A stretch of 64,000 nucleotides of DNA from Bdellovibrionales bacterium Ga0074139 (lineage in GTDB: Bacteria; Bdellovibrionota; Bdellovibrionia; Bdellovibrionales; Bdellovibrionaceae): the NCBI GenBank assembly GCA_001464795.1, contig LNEB01000007.1, forward strand, positions 174,071-238,070. The letters run 5' to 3'. The notes below the pieces were generated by a model. That model ran no database searches, was not told the origin of the DNA, and saw only the letters and a list, made by a program, of their open reading frames with translations. Below, in pieces: positions 47,201-53,994 of the stretch. Made by a program: the position numbers and the translations under genes. The first letter of the stretch is position 1, and every line of letters starts with the position of its first letter.

Positions 47201-47971
47201 CAAGGAAGGCTTGTGGCAGAACTAAATCCTGATAACAGCCTTAAATCCAGATTCGTTTATGGTTCACAATCCCATAGTCCTGATTATATGATCCAAGGAA
47301 GTACACAGTATTTCTTTTTTAAGGATCATCTGGGTTCTATTTTATCAGTGGTTAATATTGCCACAGGATCCACAGCTCAAAACTTACGGTACAATGACCG
47401 TGGGCAAGTACTAAGTGATACGAATTCTGGATTTCAACCCTTTGGATTTGCTGGGGGACAATACGATTATCAAACAGGTCTTGTTAGGTTCGGTGCAAGG
47501 GATTATGATTCTGTTACTGGGAGATGGACTGCAAAGGATCCGATTTTGTTCCAAGGTGGGCAGGAGAATCTTTATGTTTACGTGAATAATGATCCTGTGA
47601 ATTTTGTGGATCCAGAAGGAATGGCCAGAATTGGAGATTCAAGAAGTCCATTTGCATCGGGTGGTGGATATGTAGGTAGTGGCGGAGGTGGTGGACCCTC
47701 CAGAAGTAATGGAGGTACCATTTATGTTTCACCAAGTGGAGTGGCTGTACAAGCAAGTCCTGGCTCTACTGTTAGTGTTTCGAATAACAATGCAGGTTTA
47801 AGAATTCAAGCTCCAAATTCACAAGGTGGTGCGAATACTATCAGAATTATGGATCCTACTAAAAATTATCCTAACGGATATATAAGGAATCAAAACAGTG
47901 GTGGTCAATATACGGATGTGAATGGCAATGTGGTCCCTAAAAATGATCCCAGAGGCCACATTTGCAAATAA
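41261..47971 (+). CDS. Teneurin-like Rhs/YD-repeat surface protein
   Basis: A 2,236-residue exported protein with signal peptide (MKSLICLLLILNNFTHA). Domains in order: two PKD domains (~155-330, YEWDFGNGQ and YFWDFGDGT); a carboxypeptidase-regulatory-like domain (~380-440, GVKVRILNHPEFGYTLTRADG); a ZU5-like stretch; a CRGC segment; NHL repeats (~910-1250, GYSGDGGPAINAQ, VADSGNHRVRKI); and YD repeats (~1260-2010). The Rhs-associated core (~2015-2120) has GARDYDSVTGRWTAKDPI and ends in FVDPEG. A variable ~115-residue tail follows, Gly/Ser-rich then YPNGYIRNQNSGGQY, probably the toxin or effector. Rhs shells enclose such tails. The start at ATG fits the signal peptide; a TTG eight codons earlier is possible. 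Confidence 0.9.
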   Translation: MKSLICLLLILNNFTHANTYLFDQELRSSPKVSLLQQSFSSPNSNQAELHIVNGNGENLFQQNCQGPFKEVLFCKLENLKNLILVKINRAEKIEIRLNNQLVVSTNTNLPKELGSLKILVPVLSQNQIRILVKGLPTAKIKVQIKSQAAVNLAPISRFSFQGENGVAPETIQFSGLLSSDDSQINSYEWDFGNGQTAVGALVSATYLQGATYQVSLKVTDDQGLANISVQSISIIQNQAPTARIRFLSASTGTAPFSTWLDGSQSSDPDGQQLQYFWDFGDGTTSIEIKPIRQYLAAGQYTISLKVQDPYLSESIVTAQVNVQVQNLPPDPTTIAPPLAEEKPATPIEKYGFLFLSTNPIQVDVNQESFEEDRILAASGIVLDENLQPMSGVKVRILNHPEFGYTLTRADGKWDMAFNGGGLLVFDFQKNGFGAVQRKLQTENFISLVIDDVILTAKDTIKTLVKLNENTQGAIHISSEKSDADGARRSALFLPPNTSANLLRPDGTTVDVDQLTFRITEFTVDENGEQKMPALLPGRTAYTWAADFSADEADLLGATKIQFNQPVPIYVDNFLNIPTGIAVPIGYLNPQTGNWEGLRDGIVIKALAIDANNRLELDLGKGVAATAEELAVHFITNQELEKLKDIYTVGQTFWRGTVTHFSTIDLNFNFAQNKEPSVPNPNTDKPPQDCQGNTNCRGCQAGSVINSDRRLIVEDIQLPGTDMSLFWSSEKAPGRLAAGEVFIKPFNENILNSNTGRLLRARIGVQIAGKSFYQTYTNPDINQVFRYNWDGLDQFGRKVYESVPANLTLEYFYPDSRYFLSRFDNDRSSTFDTFNPEIQVVTFPARNAFLIRRNTKVVITSPFDQYRKISQKQFGSWSLSHHHTYDPIKRVLYRGDCGTQDANQAISTVKPFVGTGFGGTTGDGGPAFNASVSLPRKVVKSSRGHYYIAELGGARIRKIDGKTGIISTYAGTGTPGYSGDGGPAINAQISTIASIQVAEDETLYFTENARHVIRKITPDGIISTIAGTAGVEGFTGNGGPATQALIRSPRGLVLGEDGSLYISEERNHSIRRIWPDGKIDLFAGNGTQGFSGDGDTALNAQFNFPNYTAMDKQGNMYVADSGNHRVRKISRTGFVETIAGNGQPGFFGDNGPAVDSIISIPSDIAVNDQGEIFFSDRGNARIRAIDSTGQIRTVVGNGNTGFNGNGLAGLDTELNDIRDLYLDTDGSLIFSEFSGNRIRRLSNNTQSSSLLGNEITSGDGSEIYIFNSQNQHTQTLYGKTRQLKYQFRYGANNFLTEVEDSFGKITRFNRTGTGDIQQIITPNGQVYNLSADQSYLTSLTTPENQTYQMIYDNRGFITKLTKPKGNSKYFEFEEQGYLSKLSDDFGSIKNIVSDNITGVFYTTAENLTRYYDRFNNISTGNYLNTTEPHGGLTQTVYFGQEFTTTLNYNGILTQNISKPDTRLSGFTRFDQLTVDTYPDELGFSSSSERRSFTYNPSGYIETIDKNNHGRFFTRETYDSTTRIKRTSTQGGRLQFSLTNDKEQIIGSQQGSLTPIEYSYDSLGRLTRMTQGTRITQMSYDSYGFLSQITDPENQTTRFENDRVGRSLKQIRNDGLSIDFGFDQNNNSTSVTPPGKLLHDMAFNLADLMSVYRGPASTPQTTEYDLDKRLKKQIRGDNRSLDYIYFGVGNKNGLLQQIQTPDFSIEYDYNTQTKNLVSATGTDGVTNNYTITGDKLISKLYTGSINAQVSYQYQSTGMLVGQEIIQNQSLTMDYEVDGFLSQAGNLNMTYNAPNGQLVTKQLGNIREEISYNNFGEMIRRQFFFQTTSVADYLYSRDQLGRITEIIYNTSAGSSRLNYTYDNINRLKTYSVDGVLSRTYNYDGNGNITQIQTPSGQTTATYNDQDQLLTFGPLQQDYNSHGELASRLNTDTGVATTYQYTSMGQLRSVTSVGNTISYTFDGENKRVGRRLNSAVTNLWVYDAQGRLVAELNPDNSLKSRFVYGSQSHSPDYMIQGSTQYFFFKDHLGSILSVVNIATGSTAQNLRYNDRGQVLSDTNSGFQPFGFAGGQYDYQTGLVRFGARDYDSVTGRWTAKDPILFQGGQENLYVYVNNDPVNFVDPEGMARIGDSRSPFASGGGYVGSGGGGGPSRSNGGTIYVSPSGVAVQASPGSTVSVSNNNAGLRIQAPNSQGGANTIRIMDPTKNYPNGYIRNQNSGGQYTDVNGNVVPKNDPRGHICK

Positions 47972-47982
47972 TCGGAGATATA

Positions 47983-48369
47983 ATGGACATAAAAAGCAAA
48001 CTAGAGACAATAGAAAATAAAAGTGTATCTGACTTTATTTTCGATGATTCAATTTTTAAAATTATTTTTGATGATGGCACTATTATTGAAGCAACTTACT
48101 GGCGCTTGTCTACGCCTGATACCAACAGTATAAGTAGTTTTGACAATCTGCAAAGTTATGGTTTAGACAAACCGATTAATGTCGTTAAAGTTGCAAAAGA
48201 CCTATTAGGAAAAAAAATAATGGCTAAAATTTCAATCACTGACAATAAAGATTTAAATTTGTTATTTCAGGATAATATTGTTTTAGAAATATTTAATTTT
48301 TCAGCTTACGAAGTTTGGGAGCTCAAATTTCCTGATGGAACTAGTTATCTTTCAAATTATCAAGAGTAA
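47983..48369 (+). CDS. Candidate immunity protein for the Rhs tail (DUF6188-like)
   Basis: A 128-residue acidic, soluble protein 11 bases after the Rhs stop. It has beta-strand pairs of the form FKIIFDDGTIIEATYWRL and later NIVLEIFNFSAYEVWELKFPDG. This strand-turn-PDG ending resembles small DUF6188-type proteins that accompany toxins, though I cannot confirm membership. CGGAG stands five bases before the ATG. By position and size it is the expected immunity protein for the Rhs C-terminal domain (inference). Confidence 0.6.
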   Translation: MDIKSKLETIENKSVSDFIFDDSIFKIIFDDGTIIEATYWRLSTPDTNSISSFDNLQSYGLDKPINVVKVAKDLLGKKIMAKISITDNKDLNLLFQDNIVLEIFNFSAYEVWELKFPDGTSYLSNYQE

Positions 48370-48424
48370 CTTTCAATAGTAAAATTAGGTAAATAATAGG
48401 ATAGAATGAATAGAAGGAGTATTT

Positions 48425-48709
48425 TTGTTTATTTACAAAATCCATAAAAAACAACTTCAAATATTCCTGTTTGGTAAGTTTCAAATTTTCTCTCTGCCTC
48501 TGAGTGACATTATCGCAGTCGAAAAAATATCAGTTTTTCAAATGATAATGCCACACCCCAGAACAATTCAGTTGGTGGGATGGAGTAATACTATTTTGGA
48601 AATTAAATATAAAAATGGCTGGTGTAATCGTTTACTTATAAGCCCTGACAATTCCGAAATCTTTCTTACTCGTCTAAAATCACCAGATGGAGACATCAGT
48701 CTAAAATAA
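48425..48709 (+). CDS. Small hypothetical protein after the Rhs locus
   Basis: A 94-residue protein starting at TTG, with AAGGAG five bases upstream. It is rich in aromatic and aliphatic strands (IFLFGKFQIFSLPLSDIIAVEKI, reading as beta hairpins of a PH-like fold) and carries a WCNRLLISP segment. There is no signal peptide. It could be a second immunity protein or a chaperone-like partner of the Rhs protein; only its position supports this. A G/C hairpin follows. Confidence 0.55.
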   Translation: MFIYKIHKKQLQIFLFGKFQIFSLPLSDIIAVEKISVFQMIMPHPRTIQLVGWSNTILEIKYKNGWCNRLLISPDNSEIFLTRLKSPDGDISLK

Positions 48710-48727
48710 TTTAAACATCTCCATTAA

Positions 48728-48747
48728 GGGGGCTTACGCCCCCGCTT
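48728..48747. terminator. Shared hairpin between convergent genes
   Basis: GGGGGC-TTAC-GCCCCC, a 6-bp perfect GC stem, is followed by GCTTT on the plus strand and preceded by AAAG-type bases that give a short T-run on the minus strand. It lies between the Rhs-locus genes and the convergent small membrane protein gene, so it may stop both. Confidence 0.6.
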
Positions 48748-48754
48748 TAATCCA

Positions 48755-48871
48755 CTATCCCCTAAAAAACAGCAACCAAACCAGAATCACAACAATTCCC
48801 GGAACTCCCACTAAGTACATCAATATGGGAATGCCAATGGCACCATTCGCTTTTTTTAATAATTTAGACAT
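48755..48871 (-). CDS. 38-residue membrane protein coupled to the hemerythrin gene
   Basis: The ORF begins MSKLLKKANGAIGIPILMYL with a basic start, then a single hydrophobic helix rich in Val/Ile/Gly/Pro, and ends FFRG. Its ATG overlaps the last codons of the hemerythrin-like gene by 8 bases in another frame, so it is probably translated by re-initiation. It is below usual gene-calling thresholds. Function unknown; perhaps a membrane partner of the hemerythrin protein. Confidence 0.6.
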   Translation of the reverse strand: MSKLLKKANGAIGIPILMYLVGVPGIVVILVWLLFFRG

Positions 48872-49448
48872 AAAACCCCTGCCTGCTGATTTCAATTAAT
48901 GGTCTTACTTTTGGAGCGTTCTCTGATTCTGAATACATATTAAATTGCTGAACGTATTCTTTACCGATTTCAATTCTTTCGGATTGGTCAAATTCTTTTC
49001 TGACCTGCTTGAAAATTTCGCCTTCTTCTTCTTTCACATGGTGATCAACAATTTCAGCTAAAACTTTGACTTTGGCCATCCATAAATCATCATCATTTTT
49101 GATTTCGCCAATTTCAGCCATCAGTTGCTCAGCAATGGCGTGCTCGGTGTCTCCCTCTAGGCCTTCAATACAAAGATCGTCCTCTTCTTTCATATGCACG
49201 TACAGACTTTCTTCTTCCGCTTTTGCATGTTGAGTAAGGACTTTTTCAAATTGAAGAAAAAGTGGGCGCTTTTTTTCAATCTCGATTTCAATATCGCTTA
49301 AAGATTTAATAAGCTTTTTGATGGGCTCATGATCTCTGAGGATTAATGAAATGATGTCATCAGTCCCAGCGGTACCTTTTTTGGGCTTGGGACTCGCTTT
49401 CATTTTTGGCTTTGGCTTTGACTTAGCTACTGATTTTTTCTTTTTCAT
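48864..49448 (-). CDS. Hemerythrin HHE-domain protein with Lys/Pro-rich N-terminal tail
   Basis: Residues 1-28 are almost entirely Lys, Pro, Ala and Ser (KSKPKPKMKASPKPKKG), like a histone H1-type nucleic-acid-binding tail. From about residue 30 a four-helix HHE domain carries the ligands: ILRDHEPIKKL, LTQHAKAEEESLY, TEHAIAEQLM and DHHVKEEEGEIF. Such domains hold a diiron site that senses or scavenges O2, NO or peroxide. The basic tail suggests DNA association (inference). Length is 194 residues. No signal peptide. Confidence 0.88.
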   Translation of the reverse strand: MKKKKSVAKSKPKPKMKASPKPKKGTAGTDDIISLILRDHEPIKKLIKSLSDIEIEIEKKRPLFLQFEKVLTQHAKAEEESLYVHMKEEDDLCIEGLEGDTEHAIAEQLMAEIGEIKNDDDLWMAKVKVLAEIVDHHVKEEEGEIFKQVRKEFDQSERIEIGKEYVQQFNMYSESENAPKVRPLIEISRQGFYV

Positions 49449-49673
49449 CTTGGATGATCCCCATTTCTATGACGGACGTAATTACCCCTAAGCTACAAAG
49501 GGGTAGCAATCAGGACGCCAGCAAAAAGGAAGACTCTAAAAAATTCTAGTGGACTTGGTGGTGGCTTCATGGAAAAAACGGTCATACCATGATGAAATTC
49601 ACCCCTATCTTCGGCTTTCAAATTGCTAGTCCTATTTAAAGCTATGGTATTGAAGATAAAGCCCCTACATTTG

Positions 49674-51668
49674 ATGAAGCTTTGGACGCTGAAGGCCTTA
49701 AATTGTCTTTTGCTGGTATTGGCAATGCTTACGGCCCCAGGGGCTGAAGCTTCCTATGTGTCCAACGAGGCCCTATTTCAAAGGGCCCACAAAAGTTATG
49801 CCTTTTGGGTGCTGATGTCAGGCCAAGACCCCGCTTTTGTGAGTTCGCTGAGCCCTCTAGAAAAACAGCTCCACTACGAGCTTCTGCTGTTCACTAGTGC
49901 AGCACAAACTTATAATTGGGCCCGAGAGCGTAAGCTTGAAACTCTACAACTGATTGAGCTCACCAACACTATAAAACCCTTATCTGTCACGAGCTATGCC
50001 TACCCTCCTCTTCAGTTCAGTAAGGACGATCGCAAATTTAAACTGAGACCCGATGAACCTGTGAGATCCGCTATCACAACAGCCGAAGGCCCTTCACCAA
50101 TTTGGATTAATATCAACAAAGTGAATCAATTAAGTCTGACTTTGGGTGATGCCACTTCACTGCTGACCCATGAGATGGCTCATAAACTGCAAAAGCCAGG
50201 CATGCAAAGTGCCATCGATTCCTTAGCTGCAAAGATGAAAAATTTTGTGGATCAAAAAACTATCATTCAAGAGTTTGAGGGATTCAAAGTCCACACTTTC
50301 AATTTTTCCAAAGCTCCTATTTATGGTTGGCTGTATGATTTATTTGCGGTGAAACCTGCGGTAAATCCAAAATGGATTTTTGATCAAGAGGGTTTTTATA
50401 TTCTTGTAGAAAACGAAAAGGGTTTTCAAGATATTACTTTAAAAGTTCTAGAACCTTTCTTGGGTTCGATGAAAGTGAATTACGACGAGCGTAATTTACG
50501 CTATCAATTGGAAAGACTGCACTGGTATTTATCGGATTGGATTCGTATTGAAAGTGAAAATGCCCAGCATTTAAAAGTTTCCTATAATCTGAATTATTAT
50601 GAAGCTGTGGTTCCCTTTATGAAAAAAACCTCTGAGGACCCCATCAAAACAAAACCCTATCACAACGAATACATGGGTCACCCCTTTGATGGTGGTCTGG
50701 TGGGGGCTGTTCAGGAATTGGAAATCCAAGGATTAAAATCAAAAGTTGTCAATTCTCTTGAGGGCTTGATTCGGCATGTGGATCCAAGCTACCAAGTGAA
50801 ATTATTAGAACAAAAATGGATGGGCGAGGATTTAAAATTAGTATTTAAAATTGAAGGTCCCAGGCTGCTTCAATTTCCAGGTTTTAGAATGTCCGATATG
50901 GAAATTTGGCCAGAGCTTTTATTTCAATTTGAAGGTCAAACCATAGAAGTAAAAGCCAGCAAAGAGACTTCAAAAGATGAATTTACTTTTATAATTCCAA
51001 GACTAAAAAATGCCAATCACGGAACTTTGATTTTATCAGGCCTTGAATGGGGATCTAAAAAACCCAATCTGGTCCACGGAGGATCGAGCTCTAGGGTATC
51101 AAGCTTTATTAATCAGCCTTTGCAGTTTGAACTCTCTGGGACAAACAAAAAACCAGAATTAAAATTGGAAAAAATAATTCCAAAAGGAGAGTTTCTTGAG
51201 CTCCAATTTCAAAGTGATGAAACCTTAAGAACTTTAGACATCCATCAAGGAATTTTTGCTCAAGAGACAAGTACCCACTATAACACAACAGACAATGGAA
51301 TCCGCTATGAAGTGGCGACTCATACTCGTCATTTTGAGGGCATGAAAGCTATCGTCAGATTTGATGAATCACAAATGGTGCAAAAAAAAATTAATGGAAA
51401 ATTATCAGTGACAGTTCATTTGGACCGAGATGTGGAAACAGAACTAGAAATTTTATCTCAACCTAATGCCATTCCAGAAATTAATGATAAAATTAAAAAA
51501 CCCGATGAAGAGACTTTATTTAAAACCACATTGAACCCCAATCGCTGGTTTCTAGCTTTTAAGGCCCAGACGGAATCCCTAGGAGTATTTGAAGAGCAAT
51601 TGCAAGAACCTCTATTATTTCCTAAAGCTGTTCCCATTAAAAATTCCTGCAAAAAAGTGATCGATTAA
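49674..51668 (+). CDS. Secreted protein with HExxH zinc-protease-like motif
   Basis: A 664-residue exported protein; the chosen ATG begins a clear signal peptide (KLWTLKALNCLLLVLAML, cleavage near AEA-S). TTG 49623 and ATG 49644 are upstream alternatives. The segment SLLTHEMAHKLQ around residue 170 is an HExxH site in a helix. The C-terminal half is beta-rich with no recognised fold and may be carbohydrate- or protein-binding. It is probably a periplasmic or secreted metalloprotease, but the third zinc ligand is not obvious. Its end overlaps the convergent gene by 4 bases. Confidence 0.75.
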   Translation: MKLWTLKALNCLLLVLAMLTAPGAEASYVSNEALFQRAHKSYAFWVLMSGQDPAFVSSLSPLEKQLHYELLLFTSAAQTYNWARERKLETLQLIELTNTIKPLSVTSYAYPPLQFSKDDRKFKLRPDEPVRSAITTAEGPSPIWININKVNQLSLTLGDATSLLTHEMAHKLQKPGMQSAIDSLAAKMKNFVDQKTIIQEFEGFKVHTFNFSKAPIYGWLYDLFAVKPAVNPKWIFDQEGFYILVENEKGFQDITLKVLEPFLGSMKVNYDERNLRYQLERLHWYLSDWIRIESENAQHLKVSYNLNYYEAVVPFMKKTSEDPIKTKPYHNEYMGHPFDGGLVGAVQELEIQGLKSKVVNSLEGLIRHVDPSYQVKLLEQKWMGEDLKLVFKIEGPRLLQFPGFRMSDMEIWPELLFQFEGQTIEVKASKETSKDEFTFIIPRLKNANHGTLILSGLEWGSKKPNLVHGGSSSRVSSFINQPLQFELSGTNKKPELKLEKIIPKGEFLELQFQSDETLRTLDIHQGIFAQETSTHYNTTDNGIRYEVATHTRHFEGMKAIVRFDESQMVQKKINGKLSVTVHLDRDVETELEILSQPNAIPEINDKIKKPDEETLFKTTLNPNRWFLAFKAQTESLGVFEEQLQEPLLFPKAVPIKNSCKKVID

Positions 51669-52462
51669 TAGCGAAGCTGTGCCCTAATGGTAGAAGCTTG
51701 AACCAAACCCTGTGGATCTAAATCCAGACTCACGATAAGACTTGGCTTTAAGTTATGACAAGCGCTTGTCGCTTTTGTCATGATATAGGCTTTGTTCCCT
51801 TGCACCGTTGACTGCCACTGTTGAAAATTCCAATCATGAAGCTCTCCGCAAGGCAGTAAAGACTTAACAAATGAAGAAACATCATAGGACTTGGCCCGAT
51901 CCTCGATGTAAAAACTTTGATTCATCCATCCAGTAAACTCAAGTCTATAAACATGAGCCAGTAACAGCTGAGGAGCTTGCTGAACTCGAAAAGACTGATG
52001 TCTTTGCTGCATGGTTTGCCAAATTTTGAGAGCTAAATTCAAGTTTTGTTGAAAGCTTTTATTAGTTCCTTGAATTTCAAGGCGTAAAGCCACCATGATG
52101 GCTAAAAGCTTTTTAAACTCAAGAGGCTGACTGCTTTCTGTATAAAGTTTTTGTGAGGCCATCACAATCGAGCTACCTGAAACTTGAAAAAATTCGCCAG
52201 TTGCAAACCTTGGAACAAAAATCAAACCCAACCGGGAGATTAAGTCCGTGTGGGATTGATAGAGATTTTGAAATTCCAAAAATGACTGGGGATCAAGGCC
52301 ACAAATATTTTGGCTTTGAATGCAGGGTCTCAGATGCAACTTAAGATTTTGGTGGATGGAAACCATTTGCATTTCAGCAAGACCTCCGCCCCTGACGATT
52401 CGAATACTGGCAGACGCGATCAAAGATGAAACTAAAATGGAAAGAATCAAAAAAGTCTTCAT
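51665..52462 (-). CDS. Secreted protein paired with a TIGR02147 regulator
   Basis: A 265-residue exported protein (signal peptide ending IASAS) with four or more cysteines in the mature part (RPCIQSQNICG, LPCGE, SACHN). I recognise no domain. The start ATG overlaps the regulator's stop by an ATGA and has AGGAG six bases upstream inside the regulator gene, so the two are translationally coupled. Lone secreted proteins coupled to a TIGR02147 gene are common in Bdellovibrio-type genomes. Confidence 0.78.
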   Translation of the reverse strand: MKTFLILSILVSSLIASASIRIVRGGGLAEMQMVSIHQNLKLHLRPCIQSQNICGLDPQSFLEFQNLYQSHTDLISRLGLIFVPRFATGEFFQVSGSSIVMASQKLYTESSQPLEFKKLLAIMVALRLEIQGTNKSFQQNLNLALKIWQTMQQRHQSFRVQQAPQLLLAHVYRLEFTGWMNQSFYIEDRAKSYDVSSFVKSLLPCGELHDWNFQQWQSTVQGNKAYIMTKATSACHNLKPSLIVSLDLDPQGLVQASTIRAQLRY

Positions 52463-53271
52463 TTGGGCTCCTGATGGGAAAGGGAAAATAAGTGAGAAGA
52501 TAAACAATAAACTGTGTCCTTATTAGAGAACTGTGAATACTTCATTAAAGTTTTAACCGTGACCTCATGCAGTTCTGATTTAAGCTCAGCAAATTTTGAC
52601 TGTGGGAGTGCCATGATAATGGATTGAGAATCCCTGGTTTTTGCATTTTGTGTGTCTAAAGCATTTTGCAATCGGGATAAGATCTGAGTATGAAAATTAA
52701 GAACGGCCTGAGGGGATGAAAAGTCTTCGATCACTGTGGCTTCATTATGCACTTTCCAAACTTTTTCAGAAGTATCAATCATTCCTAATTGACCTAGTCT
52801 TTTTAAAGAATCCTTAATGATTTTTAAACTTAATCTTAAATGCACCGATAGTGCTTGGGCGGAATGGTATTCAGAGGACATTTCAATCAATTCTAAAATG
52901 GCCATATGCTGCCATTCGGAAATGAACTGAAATTGCTCTAAGGCCATGCGGCTTTTAGACTCAACAGCACGTGCTTTAGCTCTCAGATTCGCCAATTTTC
53001 GAATTTGCAAATCCCGGGAGTGTTTGGACTCAATGAGATCCCACCAATGATCCCGTTGAACTTCAGCTAAAGAGAGTTTTTTAGCTAAAAAATACACTCG
53101 GTCTTTTGAAAGCCCCATTTTACTGTTTAAAAAATCAGATAAGGCTCCGGGACTTAATTCAAGATCCCTTGCAAAAGCCCGCAAAGAGTACTGGGGTCTG
53201 CGCCGAGATCGATTCTCAAATTCATTTTTTAAAAAGTACCTGGGATCTTCGGGATAATAAATGCTTTCCAT
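52459..53271 (-). CDS. TIGR02147-family putative transcriptional regulator (DUF4423)
   Basis: A 270-residue protein. The N-terminal helix-turn-helix reads YSLRAFARDLELSPGALSDFLNSKMGLS, followed by the family segment RVYFLAKKLSLAEVQRDHWWDLIE. A middle winged-helix-like part (QALSVHLRLSLKIIKDSLKRLGQLGMI) and the C-terminal FHTQILSRLQNAL and IIMALPQSKFAELKSEL stretches fit DUF4423. This family is typical of Bdellovibrio and Fibrobacter. It is coupled to the secreted protein gene that follows, and a strong palindrome lies about 50-70 bases upstream of its start. Confidence 0.92.
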   Translation of the reverse strand: MESIYYPEDPRYFLKNEFENRSRRRPQYSLRAFARDLELSPGALSDFLNSKMGLSKDRVYFLAKKLSLAEVQRDHWWDLIESKHSRDLQIRKLANLRAKARAVESKSRMALEQFQFISEWQHMAILELIEMSSEYHSAQALSVHLRLSLKIIKDSLKRLGQLGMIDTSEKVWKVHNEATVIEDFSSPQAVLNFHTQILSRLQNALDTQNAKTRDSQSIIMALPQSKFAELKSELHEVTVKTLMKYSQFSNKDTVYCLSSHLFSLSHQEPK

Positions 53272-53314
53272 GAAAAAGCTTGTAACTGATCACCCCCCAG
53301 ATTGCCAACCTGTA

Positions 53315-53343
53315 CCGAACAGGGCCGAACAGATTGTTCGGCC
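53315..53343. promoter_or_regulatory. Palindromic operator candidate upstream of the TIGR02147 regulator
   Basis: GGCCGAACA-GAT-TGTTCGGCC is a perfect 9-bp inverted repeat (53323-53343), preceded by a direct copy CCGAACAG at 53315. It lies in the divergent space between the regulator (start 53271) and the lipoprotein gene (start 53430). No T-run follows. The design is that of a dimeric regulator binding site with an extra half-site; the adjacent regulator is the natural candidate. Confidence 0.6.
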
Positions 53344-53429
53344 GCACCCGTGACCTTTTAAAAAAATTCAGTGATCTTGCTTTTAAACGCCAAACAGGCG
53401 CCATCCAAAACTAAAAGGAGAATTCTGAA

Positions 53430-53867
53430 ATGAAAAAGTTACTCGTATCATTGATACTTTTGATTCCTGCCACCCTGTTTTTTACAGGCTGTCAAACGGC
53501 TCCCTACCAGGGAAAAGCCAGGGATGTAAAAACAAAGCCCCAAGAAGGTGGCATCTTAGCCCTACCTTTAGATCCCCGAGATGAAGACCGCTCAAAGGCC
53601 GAAAGCAAAATGAAGCAAAACTGCAAAGACATGGCTTTCAAAATTTTAGAAGAGGGTGAAGTGGTTGTAGGACAAAAAACGAATTCTACTAGCAGCGAAG
53701 ACAACCGAGACAACACAAAACGAAAAGTAGGATCTTTGTTTGGCATACCTTTGGTGTCTGGCCAACAGGCGGGTAAAGACGTGAGCTCTTCAAGTGTCAC
53801 GGAAAGCATCAAAGAGTGGCAGATCAATTACGAGTGCCAAAAGTCGACGAAACGAAAAACCATGTGA
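53430..53867 (+). CDS. Hypothetical lipoprotein
   Basis: A 145-residue lipoprotein: signal peptide with lipobox FTGC, then a polar, Lys/Ser-rich mature part with two further cysteines (QNCKDM and YECQK). AAAAGGAG stands eight bases upstream. It is a single gene ending in a clear terminator. No family is recognised; the KMKQNCKDMAFKILEEGEVV stretch suggests a small folded domain. It may share the divergent palindrome with the TIGR02147 regulator. Confidence 0.78.
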   Translation: MKKLLVSLILLIPATLFFTGCQTAPYQGKARDVKTKPQEGGILALPLDPRDEDRSKAESKMKQNCKDMAFKILEEGEVVVGQKTNSTSSEDNRDNTKRKVGSLFGIPLVSGQQAGKDVSSSSVTESIKEWQINYECQKSTKRKTM

Positions 53868-53874
53868 ATACCAG

Positions 53875-53899
53875 AAAACCCGCTGATACAGCGGGTTTT
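53875..53899 (+). terminator. Rho-independent terminator after the lipoprotein gene
   Basis: AAAACCCGCT-GATAC-AGCGGGTTTT forms a 10-bp stem, six of the pairs in the CCCGCT/AGCGGG core, with the T-run in the 3' arm. The symmetric A/T flanks mean it could work in both directions. Confidence 0.85.
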
Positions 53900-53994
53900 A
53901 CGATTTGTTGAACTATTTGACACTGATTTACGTTATTTCAAAGCTTGGTTAGCTTTAAAAAATTCTTAAGGGTTTGTGGTATAAACAAAATCCT

